This document shows positions 43,581 through 51,921 of a stretch of DNA of 64,000 nt, piece after piece. The DNA comes from a bacterium. GTDB taxonomy: Bacteria > Desulfobacterota > Binatia > HRBIN30 > CADEER01. The stretch's first letter is position 1. Each line of letters begins with the position of its first letter. The notes beneath the pieces were generated by a model. It worked only from the letters and a program-made list of their open reading frames with translations. It searched no databases and was not told the DNA's origin. Made by a program: the position numbers and the translations under genes. The stretch spans positions 1 to 64,000 of the forward strand of contig JAUIGL010000013.1 in assembly GCA_030430165.1 (NCBI GenBank), written 5' to 3'.

Positions 43581-44669
43581 TCAGGACAAGCCCAGAAAAC
43601 CTTGCAGGCGCGAGCGCGCGTTCCACGGATCCGGCGTACGGCAGTTGACGTGGCCGATCTTGCGCCCCGGTCGCGCCGCTTTCCCGTAGAGGTGCAGATG
43701 CGCCCCGCGCAGCTCGAGGACCCGTGCCAGGTCGGGCTCGCCGCCCAGCAGGTTGAACATCACCCAACCGCCGGTGGCGCTGGTCGAGCCCAACGGGAGA
43801 CCGAGGATCGCCCGCAGGTGATTCTCGAACTGACTGGTTTCCGCGCCTTCGATGGTCCAGTGACCCGAGTTGTGCACGCGCGGCGCCAACTCGTTCACCA
43901 GTAGCCGCTGCCCGACCTGAAACAGCTCGATGACCAGTACACCGGCATAGTCGAGGCCCAAGACGACGGTGCGCGCGATCTGATCGAGTTGGTCGGACAG
44001 CGCGGCGCCGATGTCCGGAGCGGGAGCCACCGTCCAGCGCAGAACACCACCCGTGTGCCGGTTCTCCACCGCAGGATACATCTCGATGTCTCCCTGGACC
44101 GAACGGACTACCGCGACCGACAGCTCGCGGTCGAATTCGACCCAGGACTCGGCGATCAACGACGCACCGCGCATCGCCGCCAATGCCGACAGCGCTTGCG
44201 CGCGGTCGCAGACGACCTTCTGGCCGCGGCCGTCGTACCCGTTGGTTCGCGTCTTCAACACCAGCGGCAAGCCGAGCTCTTCGATCGCTCGCTCGAGGTC
44301 GAGCTCGTCGCCGACCAGACGAAACTCCGCGGTCTCTACCCCGCAGCCGCGGAGAAACGATTTCTCCTGCCAGCGGTCGCGCGCCACCCGAACCGCCGCG
44401 GCGCGCGGGCGCATCTCGACCAAAGACTCCAAGTACGCCAACCCATGCTCCGGCACGTGCTCGAGCTCACACGTCGCGACCGAGAGTCCGTCGGTGAATT
44501 GCTCGATCGCCGCTCGCTCGTCGAGCGCGCCGCGCACGTGCTCGGCGACGGCGGCGGCAGGCGGCTGCGCCGACGGGTCGAGCACCCTACAGCGCAAGCC
44601 GAGCGGGTGCGCCGCGAGAGACAGCATTCGCGCCAACTGCCCGCCGCCGATGATGCCGATCGGGTTCAC
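43581..44669 (-). CDS. purK: 5-(carboxyamino)imidazole ribonucleotide synthase PurK
   Basis: 362 residues with the PurK ATP-grasp pattern: [16 protein letters not shown] at the start, [33 protein letters not shown] and [17 protein letters not shown]. It uses ATP and bicarbonate to make N5-CAIR in purine synthesis. It overlaps purE by 4 bases. Confidence 0.96.
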   Translation of the reverse strand: MNPIGIIGGGQLARMLSLAAHPLGLRCRVLDPSAQPPAAAVAEHVRGALDERAAIEQFTDGLSVATCELEHVPEHGLAYLESLVEMRPRAAAVRVARDRWQEKSFLRGCGVETAEFRLVGDELDLERAIEELGLPLVLKTRTNGYDGRGQKVVCDRAQALSALAAMRGASLIAESWVEFDRELSVAVVRSVQGDIEMYPAVENRHTGGVLRWTVAPAPDIGAALSDQLDQIARTVVLGLDYAGVLVIELFQVGQRLLVNELAPRVHNSGHWTIEGAETSQFENHLRAILGLPLGSTSATGGWVMFNLLGGEPDLARVLELRGAHLHLYGKAARPGRKIGHVNCRTPDPWNARSRLQGFLGLS

Positions 44670-45208
44670 GGCTCCTGCTCCGGATAGGGATTGGCGAGGA
44701 CCGCTTCCGTGGCCCTGCGCCTGTACGCGGCCAGGGCGTCGGCCGTCGCCGGGTCTTCGCGGGCTACGATCGACGCGGCGAACAACGCCGCATTGGTCGC
44801 GCCGGCCGGGCCAACCGCCATGGTCGCGACGGCAATCCCAGCCGGCATCTGCACGATCGACAGCAGCGAGTCCACGCCCGAGAAGGCGGAGGATCGCACC
44901 GGAACGCCGATCACCGGCAACTCGGTCTTCGCTGCGGTCATCCCGGGGAGATGAGCGGCGCCGCCAGCCCCGGCGATGATCACTCGCAGACCACGCGCCG
45001 CCGCCGAAGCGGCGTAGGCAAACAACAGATCCGGCGTGCGGTGGGCAGAAACGACCCGGGACTCGAAGGCGACACCGAGCAGCGACAGGGTCTCCGCGGA
45101 ATGGCGCATCGTCGGCCAGTCGCTGCGCGAGCCCATGATCAAACCAACGACGGCACTTCCCTGCTCCGCCTCACCGATACCGTGGTCCGAAATCGAAATG
45201 TCACTCAT
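44666..45208 (-). CDS. purE: N5-CAIR mutase PurE
   Basis: 180 residues, class I Pur[20 protein letters not shown], the catalytic-His segment [41 protein letters not shown] and [19 protein letters not shown]. It converts N5-CAIR to CAIR, the step after PurK. First gene of the purE-purK unit, divergent from the nhaR-like gene. Confidence 0.96.
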   Translation of the reverse strand: MSDISISDHGIGEAEQGSAVVGLIMGSRSDWPTMRHSAETLSLLGVAFESRVVSAHRTPDLLFAYAASAAARGLRVIIAGAGGAAHLPGMTAAKTELPVIGVPVRSSAFSGVDSLLSIVQMPAGIAVATMAVGPAGATNAALFAASIVAREDPATADALAAYRRRATEAVLANPYPEQEP

Positions 45209-45289
45209 GAGTCACCTACCAAAAGTCTTCTCCGGGCCCTGCCCGTCGATCGATGAGGCAAACGCTACCACCGGTTGATTATTCGGTCT

Positions 45290-45310
45290 ATTCGACATTA
45301 TTGAGCGAAT
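45290..45310. promoter_or_regulatory. LysR-type operator between purE and nhaR
   Basis: ATTCG-N11-CGAAT is an interrupted inverted repeat of the T-N11-A LysR-box kind, 31 bp before the regulator start. Extra ATTCG boxes (45281, 45312) flank it. It probably serves autoregulation of the nhaR-like gene. Confidence 0.5.
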
Positions 45311-45340
45311 CATTCGTAATTCTCGAAGCTAGGAGCTCGC

Positions 45341-46282
45341 ATGGACAAGCTCAACTACCACCATCTGCGCCTTTTCTGGGCGGTCGCCCACGAAGGCAAT
45401 CTCACTCGGGCGAGTTGGAATCTCCACCTCACACCGCAGACCGTGAGCACCCAGATTCACAACCTCGAAGACTCGATCGGGGAGAAGCTCTTCCAGCGCT
45501 CTGGACGCAATCTGGTGCTGACCGACGCCGGCCGGGTGGCGCTGCGCTACGCCGACGACATCTTCACCACGGGCCAGGAGCTGGTCGAGACCTTGCGCGG
45601 GCAACCCAGCGGCCGGCCGCTCCGCCTGGTCATCGGGATCGCCGAGGTGCTGCCGAAGCTGGTCGCGCACCACCTGATCGAGCCAGCGCTGCAGATGGAC
45701 GAGCCGGTGCGCATCATCTGTCGCGAGGGGACTTCGGAGAAGCTGCTCGCCGATCTCGCCGTGCATGCGGTCGACATGGTTCTGTCGGACTCACCGATCC
45801 CGCCGGCGGTCAGTGTGCGAGCGTACAACCACCTTCTCGGCAAGTGCGGCGTCGCGTTCATGGCGCGCGCGCCGCTGGCGACGAAGTTACGGAAAGGGTT
45901 CCCGAAATCGCTCGATGCCGCGCCCGCCCTCCTACCGAGCGAGAGCGCGGTACTGCGCCGGGACCTCGACGGTTGGTTCGACGGGTTGGGGATTCAGCCG
46001 GCCGTCGCCGGCGAGTTCGACGACAGCGCGCTGCTGAAGGTGTTCGGCCAGGCGGGCGCGGGCTTCTTCGCGATCCCGTCGGTCATCGCCGCGGAGGTCG
46101 GTCGCCAGTACCAGGTCGAGAGGATCGGCACGACCGAGGAGGTGACCGAGCAATTCTATGCGATCTCGGTCGAGCGCCGGGTCAGCAACCCGGCGGTAGC
46201 GGCGATCTGCGACGCCGCGCGATCCGAGCTGTTCGTCGGGACGAGCTCTCGCGACGCCAAGCGCAAGAAGAAGACCCGATAG
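45341..46282 (+). CDS. nhaR: NhaR-like LysR-family transcriptional regulator
   Basis: 313 residues. LNYHHLRLFWAVAHEGNLTRASWNLHLTPQTVSTQIHNLEDSIGEKLFQRSGRNLVLT is a LysR HTH very close in pattern to Escherichia coli NhaR. The effector domain also follows NhaR (IGIAEVLPKLVAHHLIEPAL, VDMVLSDSPIP, GEFDDSALLKVFGQAGAGFFAIP). NhaR activates the Na+/H+ antiporter nhaA and stress genes in enterics. No antiporter is next to it here, so its target must lie elsewhere or its role differs. Confidence 0.85.
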   Translation: MDKLNYHHLRLFWAVAHEGNLTRASWNLHLTPQTVSTQIHNLEDSIGEKLFQRSGRNLVLTDAGRVALRYADDIFTTGQELVETLRGQPSGRPLRLVIGIAEVLPKLVAHHLIEPALQMDEPVRIICREGTSEKLLADLAVHAVDMVLSDSPIPPAVSVRAYNHLLGKCGVAFMARAPLATKLRKGFPKSLDAAPALLPSESAVLRRDLDGWFDGLGIQPAVAGEFDDSALLKVFGQAGAGFFAIPSVIAAEVGRQYQVERIGTTEEVTEQFYAISVERRVSNPAVAAICDAARSELFVGTSSRDAKRKKKTR

Positions 46283-46315
46283 GCGACACCGCGTTGCGAC
46301 CCCGACGCGGGTCGG

Positions 46316-46345
46316 GGGAACGGCCGCGGCGACGCGGCCGTTCCC
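46316..46345. terminator. Hairpin between convergent genes
   Basis: GGGAACGGCCGC (46316-46327) pairs perfectly with GCGGCCGTTCCC (46334-46345). No T-run follows on either strand, so it may act as a bidirectional barrier rather than a classical terminator. Confidence 0.45.
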
Positions 46346-46368
46346 TCCGTCTTGCGCCACTCAGCTCG

Positions 46369-48348
46369 TCAGGGCTGGATGAAGAAGCCACCCATGAGAA
46401 TGAACATCTCGTCCTCGGTGGTGACGCCGCCACGCAGTCGGCAACCGTCGCACAGACCGTCGCCCGCCCCCGGGCTGGTATCGCACGAGGCGTCGCGCTC
46501 GGCCTCGGTCGAGCCGCTGCACAGCTGTCCGACCAGGCCCTCGGTGCAGCCGCTGGGCGTGCTGCACGGTCCGCCGACGGTGTCGTTGGGGGGTGCCGGC
46601 GACGTCGACTGGCGCTTTACCTCGGCCGGATCGGTGAAGCCGTTGTCGAACACCGAGCAATACGTCAGCACCCGCGACGCCGCGCTGGCGCGCGCGCCGG
46701 GAAAGGCGAGCTCGGGCTCGAAGCGTTCGATCGTCGGATCGTTATAGACGAAGCTGGTGTAGAGCAGGCTGTCGGCGCCGTCCAGGTACTCGGCCGGAGC
46801 GAGCGCTGCGCGCACGGATCGCACCAACTCGGACACTTCGACGCCACCGTTGCCGTCGGCGTCACACTGCTCGCAGCCACTCGGGTCGTCGCCGAGCGCG
46901 ATGTTGACACAGCGCAACAGGTCGTTGATCTCGACGGTGCCGTTGCCGTTGCAGTCGCCGATCTCGCTCGGCACAGCGGCGGCGCAGGTCGCTTCGCCAC
47001 AGATGTCGGGAACGTCCTCACCCGCCGACACCGGCGAGCAGGCGCGGCCGCTGTTGGGCCCGCCGTCGCACACGAAGCGACCGCGAAAGGTGCGGAACAG
47101 CTTGCCGCGCTGGTGCGTGTGCGAGTTGAGCTCATAGAGTTGCGTATTCGGCGGCAGCGTGTGGTGGTTGCAGATTTCCTGGATGTCGAAGGACTCCACG
47201 TTCATGCCGAAAATGCTGGACGTGTTGAAGATGCCGCGGGCGGGAGTCTCGCGCTCGTCCGCCTCGGCGAAATCGAAATTGATCCAGCCTTCGAGCTTGC
47301 CTGCCTCGTCGGTGAGGTTGAAGGCGTGCGAGTTCCAGATGATCAGACCGCGAACCGGCGCGGTTCCGTACACGCCATCCGGGTAGACGCGCGCGAACGA
47401 AGCCTCCTGCGTGCCCGGAATGCCGCCGCCGCGTTCGGTCTGTGCGTCCGCCGGACCAAAACCGACGCACGCCAGCGCGGTCGCCGGCTCGCTGCCGCAC
47501 AGCGCGTCCTCGCCGCAGAACTCGAGGTCGGTCGGCGAGCAGGCGACGCCGTCCTTCTCGCCGCCGCGGCACTTGTACTCGCCCCAGATCGGATCGTCGT
47601 ACGCGGTCGAGCCCGTGTAGACGCGGGTGATCAGGTGGTGACTCAGCGGATCCTGGCGGATCTGAAACCCCTTGTAGGCGAAGCGCTCGCCGCCGGCGAC
47701 GAGATACTCTTCGGGAACGTCGGCGCTGACGTCGTAGTAACTGGCGAAGCAGACTTCATCCTCACCGCTCGCCGGAACGATCCAGCGCGGCATGCGGATC
47801 TGCGTCCCCTCGCCCGGGGCCGGCTTCTCGAGCGGCTCGATTGCGATCGGCTTGGCCGGGGGCAGGCAGGCGTCGAGCAGCTCGCCCGTGCCCGGCACCG
47901 TTCCCACCCGCGGCGCGCCCTGCTCGATCCACTCGCGCAAGGCCTCGAGCTCGTCGAGAGTGACTGGCTCGAAACCGATCGGCATCGGTCGCAGCGGAGC
48001 CTCCCACTCTTCGGGCAGGACCGCCGCGGCGAGATTGATGAACAGCAGGCTCTGGTCCTTCTGTCCCGGCACCACGCGCCGCAGGCCGGCGATCTCGCCT
48101 TCGGCAACCGTGGTCACCGCCTGCTCGATCAAATTGTCGTAGGCGACTTCCGCCCGCAGGTCCAAGCCGCCCGATGCGGCGGCGCCGTGACAGGCATCGG
48201 TGGTGCAGCCGCGGTTCTCGAAGATGACCTTCTGGATCAGCGAGAACGTGCCATCAAAGGACTCGCCCTCGCAGTCCTGGGCTGGCGCGGCGGCCGCCAA
48301 GACGACGCACGCAGCGACGCCGATGAATAGTAACCGGCTAAAAATCAT
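46369..48348 (-). CDS. Exported copper type II monooxygenase-like protein with CxxxxCH motif
   Basis: 659 residues from ATG 48348 (AAGGGGAAGGGG upstream), with a signal peptide ending APAQ. C48-TTDA-C53-H54 followed by GAAASGGLDL resembles cytochrome-like CH motifs with an enlarged gap. Later come H237-H238 (SHHLITRVY), H341 (IWNSHAFNLT), H410-x-H412 (LNSHTHQRGK), YCSVFDN and M648 (EDEMFILMGGFF). This matches the HH / HxH / Met copper ligands of PHM/DBH-type monooxygenases. A dockerin-like segment (464-516, DCNGNGTVEINDL and DADGNGGVEVSEL) is inserted between HxH and Met. Substrate unknown. Confidence 0.75.
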   Translation of the reverse strand: MIFSRLLFIGVAACVVLAAAAPAQDCEGESFDGTFSLIQKVIFENRGCTTDACHGAAASGGLDLRAEVAYDNLIEQAVTTVAEGEIAGLRRVVPGQKDQSLLFINLAAAVLPEEWEAPLRPMPIGFEPVTLDELEALREWIEQGAPRVGTVPGTGELLDACLPPAKPIAIEPLEKPAPGEGTQIRMPRWIVPASGEDEVCFASYYDVSADVPEEYLVAGGERFAYKGFQIRQDPLSHHLITRVYTGSTAYDDPIWGEYKCRGGEKDGVACSPTDLEFCGEDALCGSEPATALACVGFGPADAQTERGGGIPGTQEASFARVYPDGVYGTAPVRGLIIWNSHAFNLTDEAGKLEGWINFDFAEADERETPARGIFNTSSIFGMNVESFDIQEICNHHTLPPNTQLYELNSHTHQRGKLFRTFRGRFVCDGGPNSGRACSPVSAGEDVPDICGEATCAAAVPSEIGDCNGNGTVEINDLLRCVNIALGDDPSGCEQCDADGNGGVEVSELVRSVRAALAPAEYLDGADSLLYTSFVYNDPTIERFEPELAFPGARASAASRVLTYCSVFDNGFTDPAEVKRQSTSPAPPNDTVGGPCSTPSGCTEGLVGQLCSGSTEAERDASCDTSPGAGDGLCDGCRLRGGVTTEDEMFILMGGFFIQP

Positions 48349-48535
48349 GAGTTTCCCCTTCCCCTTCGGGTACTGGCTATCAATAGATAAGCCTGCCCCA
48401 GGGACCCCGGTGCGGCAAGTCGCTGCGGCACAATCAGCCGGAATCGGCGGCCAAACGGCACCACTGCCACGCCAACCCAACGGCTCACTTGCGATCGGCG
48501 CGCGATCGTTCGAGAGTCACCGCGAGGAGAAGAAC

Positions 48536-49027
48536 ATGCACTCGCGCACACTCGCCGCCGCCCGCCCCGTCTTCCTGGCCTGCCTGCTGTCCGCTCTCAG
48601 CGGCTGCTTGCCGCAGGAGCCGCCCCTCTTCATGACCGAAGGAGAAAAGGCAGAGGCGCCGCTGTTGCGGCACCAGCAGGGAGTCAAGGATCTCGCCTAC
48701 GCGAATACCGACCAGCTGCTCGTCGAGGTGCGTGACGTCAACGTCCTCGCCCGCGAGTTGCGGGTCAGCGGTCGAGTCACCAACCTCTATGAGGACACGG
48801 TCGAGGGAGTGCGCTATCGGCTCGAGCTGCGCTCGACCGATGGAGAGCGCAAGCTCGGAACCGAGTATCTCGAGTCGGGCGACGTGATCGAAGCGGGCCA
48901 GACACTCACCGTCCGCCTGCGGCTCGAGAGCATGTACACGCAGACCATTCCGCGGCTGGCGATCGAGGCGCGGCCAGTGCTGCTCGGCGGCCAGCCGCAA
49001 CCGGTCCCGGAGGGTTGGCAACATTAG
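48536..49027 (+). CDS. Lipoprotein with a FxLyD-like beta domain
   Basis: 163 residues. ATG 48536 has GAGGAGAAG upstream. LACLLSALSGC is a lipobox, with the mature protein starting at Cys. The remainder (LLVEVRDVNVLARELRVSGRVTNLYEDTVEGVRYRLELRS, LGTEYLESGDVIEAGQTLTVRLRLES) has the alternating pattern of the FxLyD/DUF3426-like Ig fold that describes 'relative' strands after a membrane anchor. It precedes the TPR membrane gene by 13 bases. Role unknown. Confidence 0.7.
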   Translation: MHSRTLAAARPVFLACLLSALSGCLPQEPPLFMTEGEKAEAPLLRHQQGVKDLAYANTDQLLVEVRDVNVLARELRVSGRVTNLYEDTVEGVRYRLELRSTDGERKLGTEYLESGDVIEAGQTLTVRLRLESMYTQTIPRLAIEARPVLLGGQPQPVPEGWQH

Positions 49028-49040
49028 TCGGACGACGGTC

Positions 49041-50711
49041 GTGCCGCGCCAGGGGTCGTTCCCTCTAGCGACGACGGCCCGTATCGCCTTTCTCTGCGTG
49101 GCAACCGCGGTTGCCTACGCGCCGTCGATGGGCGGCGGCTTCTTGATCGACGACGACATCCTGCTGACCGACAGCCGCCTGATCCGCGCCGGCGACGGTC
49201 TGCTCAAGTTCTGGTTCTCGTTCGAGTCGGTCGACTACTGGCCGGTATCGAACAGCTCGCTGTGGCTCGAATGGCGACTCTGGGGCGACAACCCGCTCGG
49301 CTATCGAATCACCAACTTGTTGCTCCACCTCGGCAGTTGTCTGCTGCTGTGGCGACTGCTGTCCCGGTTGGCGGTGCCCGGCGCCTATCTCGCGGCTCTG
49401 CTGTTCGCACTACACCCGGTGAACGTCGAGACCGTCGCCTGGATCGCGCAGCGCAAGACCCTGCTCGCCTTCGCGTTCTCACTGCTGGCGACGCTCTGCT
49501 ACCTCGCCAGCGAAAGGGGCGCGACCGCCTGGTACGCGGCGGCGATCGGCGCACTGGCTCTGGCTCTTCTGAGCAAGATTTCGGTGGCGGTGGTGCCGAT
49601 CCTGATCGCGATCGCGATTGCCTGGAAGCGCCCCCTGGCCATCGCCGACGCGCGGCGGCTGTTACCCATGCTCGGGCTGGCCTGTGTCATCGCCGCCGTC
49701 AATCTGTGGATCCGCGCCGCCGACCCCGGCATTCCCGCCGGCACGGCACCGATCGAGCGCCCGTTGGCCGCCGCCGCAGCGCTGTGGATCTATCTCGAGA
49801 AGGCGCTGCGGCCGGTCGGCCTCGCCTTCATGTACCCGATCCCGCCGACTCCGCCCGAGCAGCCGCTCTCCTGGCTTCCACTGACAGGGGCGCTGACCGC
49901 GAGCACGATCCTGTGGCAACGGCGCCGCGGGCGGTTGCGGCCGCTGGCATTCGCTTGGGCCTTCTATGTGGTGGCCCTGCTGCCGGCGCTCGGTCTGACC
50001 GAGCGACTCCTGATCGAGGATCACTACCAGCATCTGGCGCTGATCGCGGTGGTCGCGCCGATCGCAGCGGCGGCGGCGAACCTGCGCGCTGGGCCGGCGC
50101 GCACCCCGGCGATCGTCGCGACCGGCGTCGCGGTGCTGGCATTGGCGACGCTCACGTGGAAACACTCGGCAACCTTCGTCGACAACGTCACCTTGATGCG
50201 AGCCTCGGTCGAACAGTTCCCCGATTCGGCAGTCGCCCACCACAACCTGGGCTTCGCTCTGCTGGGAGAAGGGCACAAACGAGAAGCGATCGCCGCCCTG
50301 CGCCGCTCGCTCGCGTTGGATCCGGCCTCGGCGCGCGCCCACCGCGAGCTCGGCGCCGCCCTGATCGAATCGGGAGATCCCGCCGAAGCGATCGCTCACC
50401 TGCGCGCGACGCTGCAGCTCGAACCGAATCACCCCGGGGCGCACCACAACCTGGGGGCGGCGCTGCGCGCGACCGGCGAGCCGGAACAGGCGGTAGAACA
50501 GTTCCGCGCCGCGCTGCGAACGCAGCCGGACGCAGTGCGCACCCACTGCGCGCTCGCCAAGGCGCTGCTCGAAGCGGGCGACGCGCAGGGGGCGCAGGCG
50601 CAGCTCGAGACTGCGATCGAGATGGATCCGGGTTCGGCGGAGGCGCGGCGTCTGCTCGCCGTCGCGCGCGAGCAGACACGGGCGCAGCCGGCGAGCGCGG
50701 CGAGCCGATGA
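49041..50711 (+). CDS. Multi-pass membrane protein with C-terminal TPR repeats
   Basis: 556 residues, GTG start. About ten membrane segments in the first 380 residues include FLIDDDILLTDSRLI in the first periplasmic loop and LHPVNVETVAWIAQRK after a later segment, both typical of the TMTC/PMT-like bacterial TPR family (GT-C-like fold). The C-terminus (395-545) has four or five TPR units (AVAHHNLGFALLGEGHKREAIAALRRSLALDP and repeats). These proteins are suspected glycosyltransferases of exported substrates, not proven. The stop overlaps the desaturase-family start. Confidence 0.75.
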   Translation: MPRQGSFPLATTARIAFLCVATAVAYAPSMGGGFLIDDDILLTDSRLIRAGDGLLKFWFSFESVDYWPVSNSSLWLEWRLWGDNPLGYRITNLLLHLGSCLLLWRLLSRLAVPGAYLAALLFALHPVNVETVAWIAQRKTLLAFAFSLLATLCYLASERGATAWYAAAIGALALALLSKISVAVVPILIAIAIAWKRPLAIADARRLLPMLGLACVIAAVNLWIRAADPGIPAGTAPIERPLAAAAALWIYLEKALRPVGLAFMYPIPPTPPEQPLSWLPLTGALTASTILWQRRRGRLRPLAFAWAFYVVALLPALGLTERLLIEDHYQHLALIAVVAPIAAAAANLRAGPARTPAIVATGVAVLALATLTWKHSATFVDNVTLMRASVEQFPDSAVAHHNLGFALLGEGHKREAIAALRRSLALDPASARAHRELGAALIESGDPAEAIAHLRATLQLEPNHPGAHHNLGAALRATGEPEQAVEQFRAALRTQPDAVRTHCALAKALLEAGDAQGAQAQLETAIEMDPGSAEARRLLAVAREQTRAQPASAASR

Positions 50712-51577
50712 CCGATCTCACGATCGCGCTCGAGCGCTGGCCGACCGTCATCGCGCGCATTCTGCAGGGCGAGAGCACCGGACTGCTCGCGGTTGCCCTG
50801 CTCTACGTTCTGTTCACCGCGGTCGAGTTGGCGATGCCGGCCGAGCCCGGACAGAGCTGGAGCGGGCGGCTGCGCAACCTCGTCTACATGGCGATCTTCA
50901 TCGGCGCCGGGATGTCGGCGATGGCCCTGTGGTACGCCTGGCCGCGCCAACCCGGGCCCAAGCCCGCCCTCAACCACATCAGCACTGCCGCGTTGCTACC
51001 CGCCTATGTGTTCGCCAGCGACTTCGCCTACTACTGGTACCATCGCGCGCAGCACCGCTTCGCGGGCCTGTGGGCGATACACGAGCTGCACCACGCCGAC
51101 GCCGAGCTCAACGTCACCACCAGCTACCGCACCTATTGGCTCGAGGCGCCGGTCCAGGCGATCGTCGTCGCCGCCCCCGTCTCCATCGCCCTCGGCGCAC
51201 CGGTCGCGGCCTTCGCCCTGACCTCGCTGCTGTTCTCGCGCACCATTCTGCTGTTCGCCCACTCCAACCTGCGCCTGTCGCTGGGGCGGCTGACGCCGCT
51301 TCTGTGCGGACCGCAATGGCACCGCATCCACCATTCCCGGCTGCAGCAACACCGCGACCGCAACTTCGCGCAGGTGTTCCCCATCATCGACATCATCTTC
51401 GGTACCTACTACCGCCCGGCGGCCGACGAGTTCCCGCCGACGGGCACTCCCGAGCTACCCTCCGACGCGCCGCTCTGGCAGACCCAGATTCGCCCCTTGG
51501 AGATCTGGCGCGACCTCGCCCTGCGGCGCACGCGCAGCCCCCGCCAGCCCGAAACAGACCAACAAATCCTCGAATAA
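50708..51577 (+). CDS. Sterol desaturase/fatty acid hydroxylase family protein
   Basis: 289 residues, integral membrane di-iron enzyme. The three His clusters are present: YYWYHRAQHR (H112, H116), HELHHADAELN (H125, H128, H129) and QWHRIHHSR (H205, H208, H209), followed by RNFAQVFPIIDIIFGTYY as in the family. Members hydroxylate or desaturate sterols, hopanoids, carotenoids or alkyl lipids. Substrate cannot be told. The ATG overlaps the preceding stop (ATGA), so it is co-translated with the TPR protein. Confidence 0.9.
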   Translation: MTDLTIALERWPTVIARILQGESTGLLAVALLYVLFTAVELAMPAEPGQSWSGRLRNLVYMAIFIGAGMSAMALWYAWPRQPGPKPALNHISTAALLPAYVFASDFAYYWYHRAQHRFAGLWAIHELHHADAELNVTTSYRTYWLEAPVQAIVVAAPVSIALGAPVAAFALTSLLFSRTILLFAHSNLRLSLGRLTPLLCGPQWHRIHHSRLQQHRDRNFAQVFPIIDIIFGTYYRPAADEFPPTGTPELPSDAPLWQTQIRPLEIWRDLALRRTRSPRQPETDQQILE

Positions 51578-51582
51578 TTGCA

Positions 51583-51611
51583 TTGACGTGGGACAATTGC
51601 CCACGTAATGT
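51583..51611 (+). promoter_or_regulatory. Promoter with operator for the lipoprotein/metalloprotease pair
   Basis: TTGACG (51583-51588), 17-bp spacer, TAATGT (51606-51611). A perfect ACGTGGG (51586-51592) / CCCACGT (51600-51606) inverted repeat fills the spacer. The lipoprotein ATG at 51619 is only 7 bases after the -10 element, so the message may be leaderless. Confidence 0.5.
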
Positions 51612-51618
51612 TTCGGGT

Positions 51619-51921
51619 ATGCACCCGCGCCGAAACACGGGCCTTCTGACCTGCGCCATGGCGCTCGCCGGCGTACTCGCGGGCTGCGCGCAGCCGGCGC
51701 CCCCCGCCGAGATCGAAGCAGGTCGACCGGCCGCCGCCTGGCGGATCGGCGACGGCGAGCCGCTACAGACCACTACAGCCGCCCTGCGAACCGATCAGCT
51801 AGCCGAGGAACCGGTGGCGGCGGCGGGCCGCGGGGTGCAGGTTCGCCTGGGCGGACGGTTCCGCAGCCACGCGCGCATCGCGCTGGACGCCAATGACGGC
51901 AAGACCGTCCGCTGCGATTGA
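51619..51921 (+). CDS. Small lipoprotein
   Basis: 100 residues. CAMALAGVLAGC is a good lipobox. The mature 80 residues are rich in Ala and Pro with no known motif (APPAEIEAGRPAAAWRIGDGEP, GVQVRLGGRFRSHARIALD). No Shine-Dalgarno, but a promoter ends 7 bases before the start. It overlaps the next gene by 29 bases in another frame. Function unknown. Confidence 0.55.
   Translation: MHPRRNTGLLTCAMALAGVLAGCAQPAPPAEIEAGRPAAAWRIGDGEPLQTTTAALRTDQLAEEPVAAAGRGVQVRLGGRFRSHARIALDANDGKTVRCD

Noticed and set aside
45253-48330. A 1025-codon plus-strand frame
   Set aside because: It overlaps the nhaR-like gene and the copper-monooxygenase-like gene, both with clear motifs; composition is shadow-like.
49262-50707. 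Upstream extension of the sterol-desaturase-family gene
   Set aside because: It is an alternate frame of the TPR membrane gene; the ATG at 50708 in the ATGA overlap begins the family sequence.
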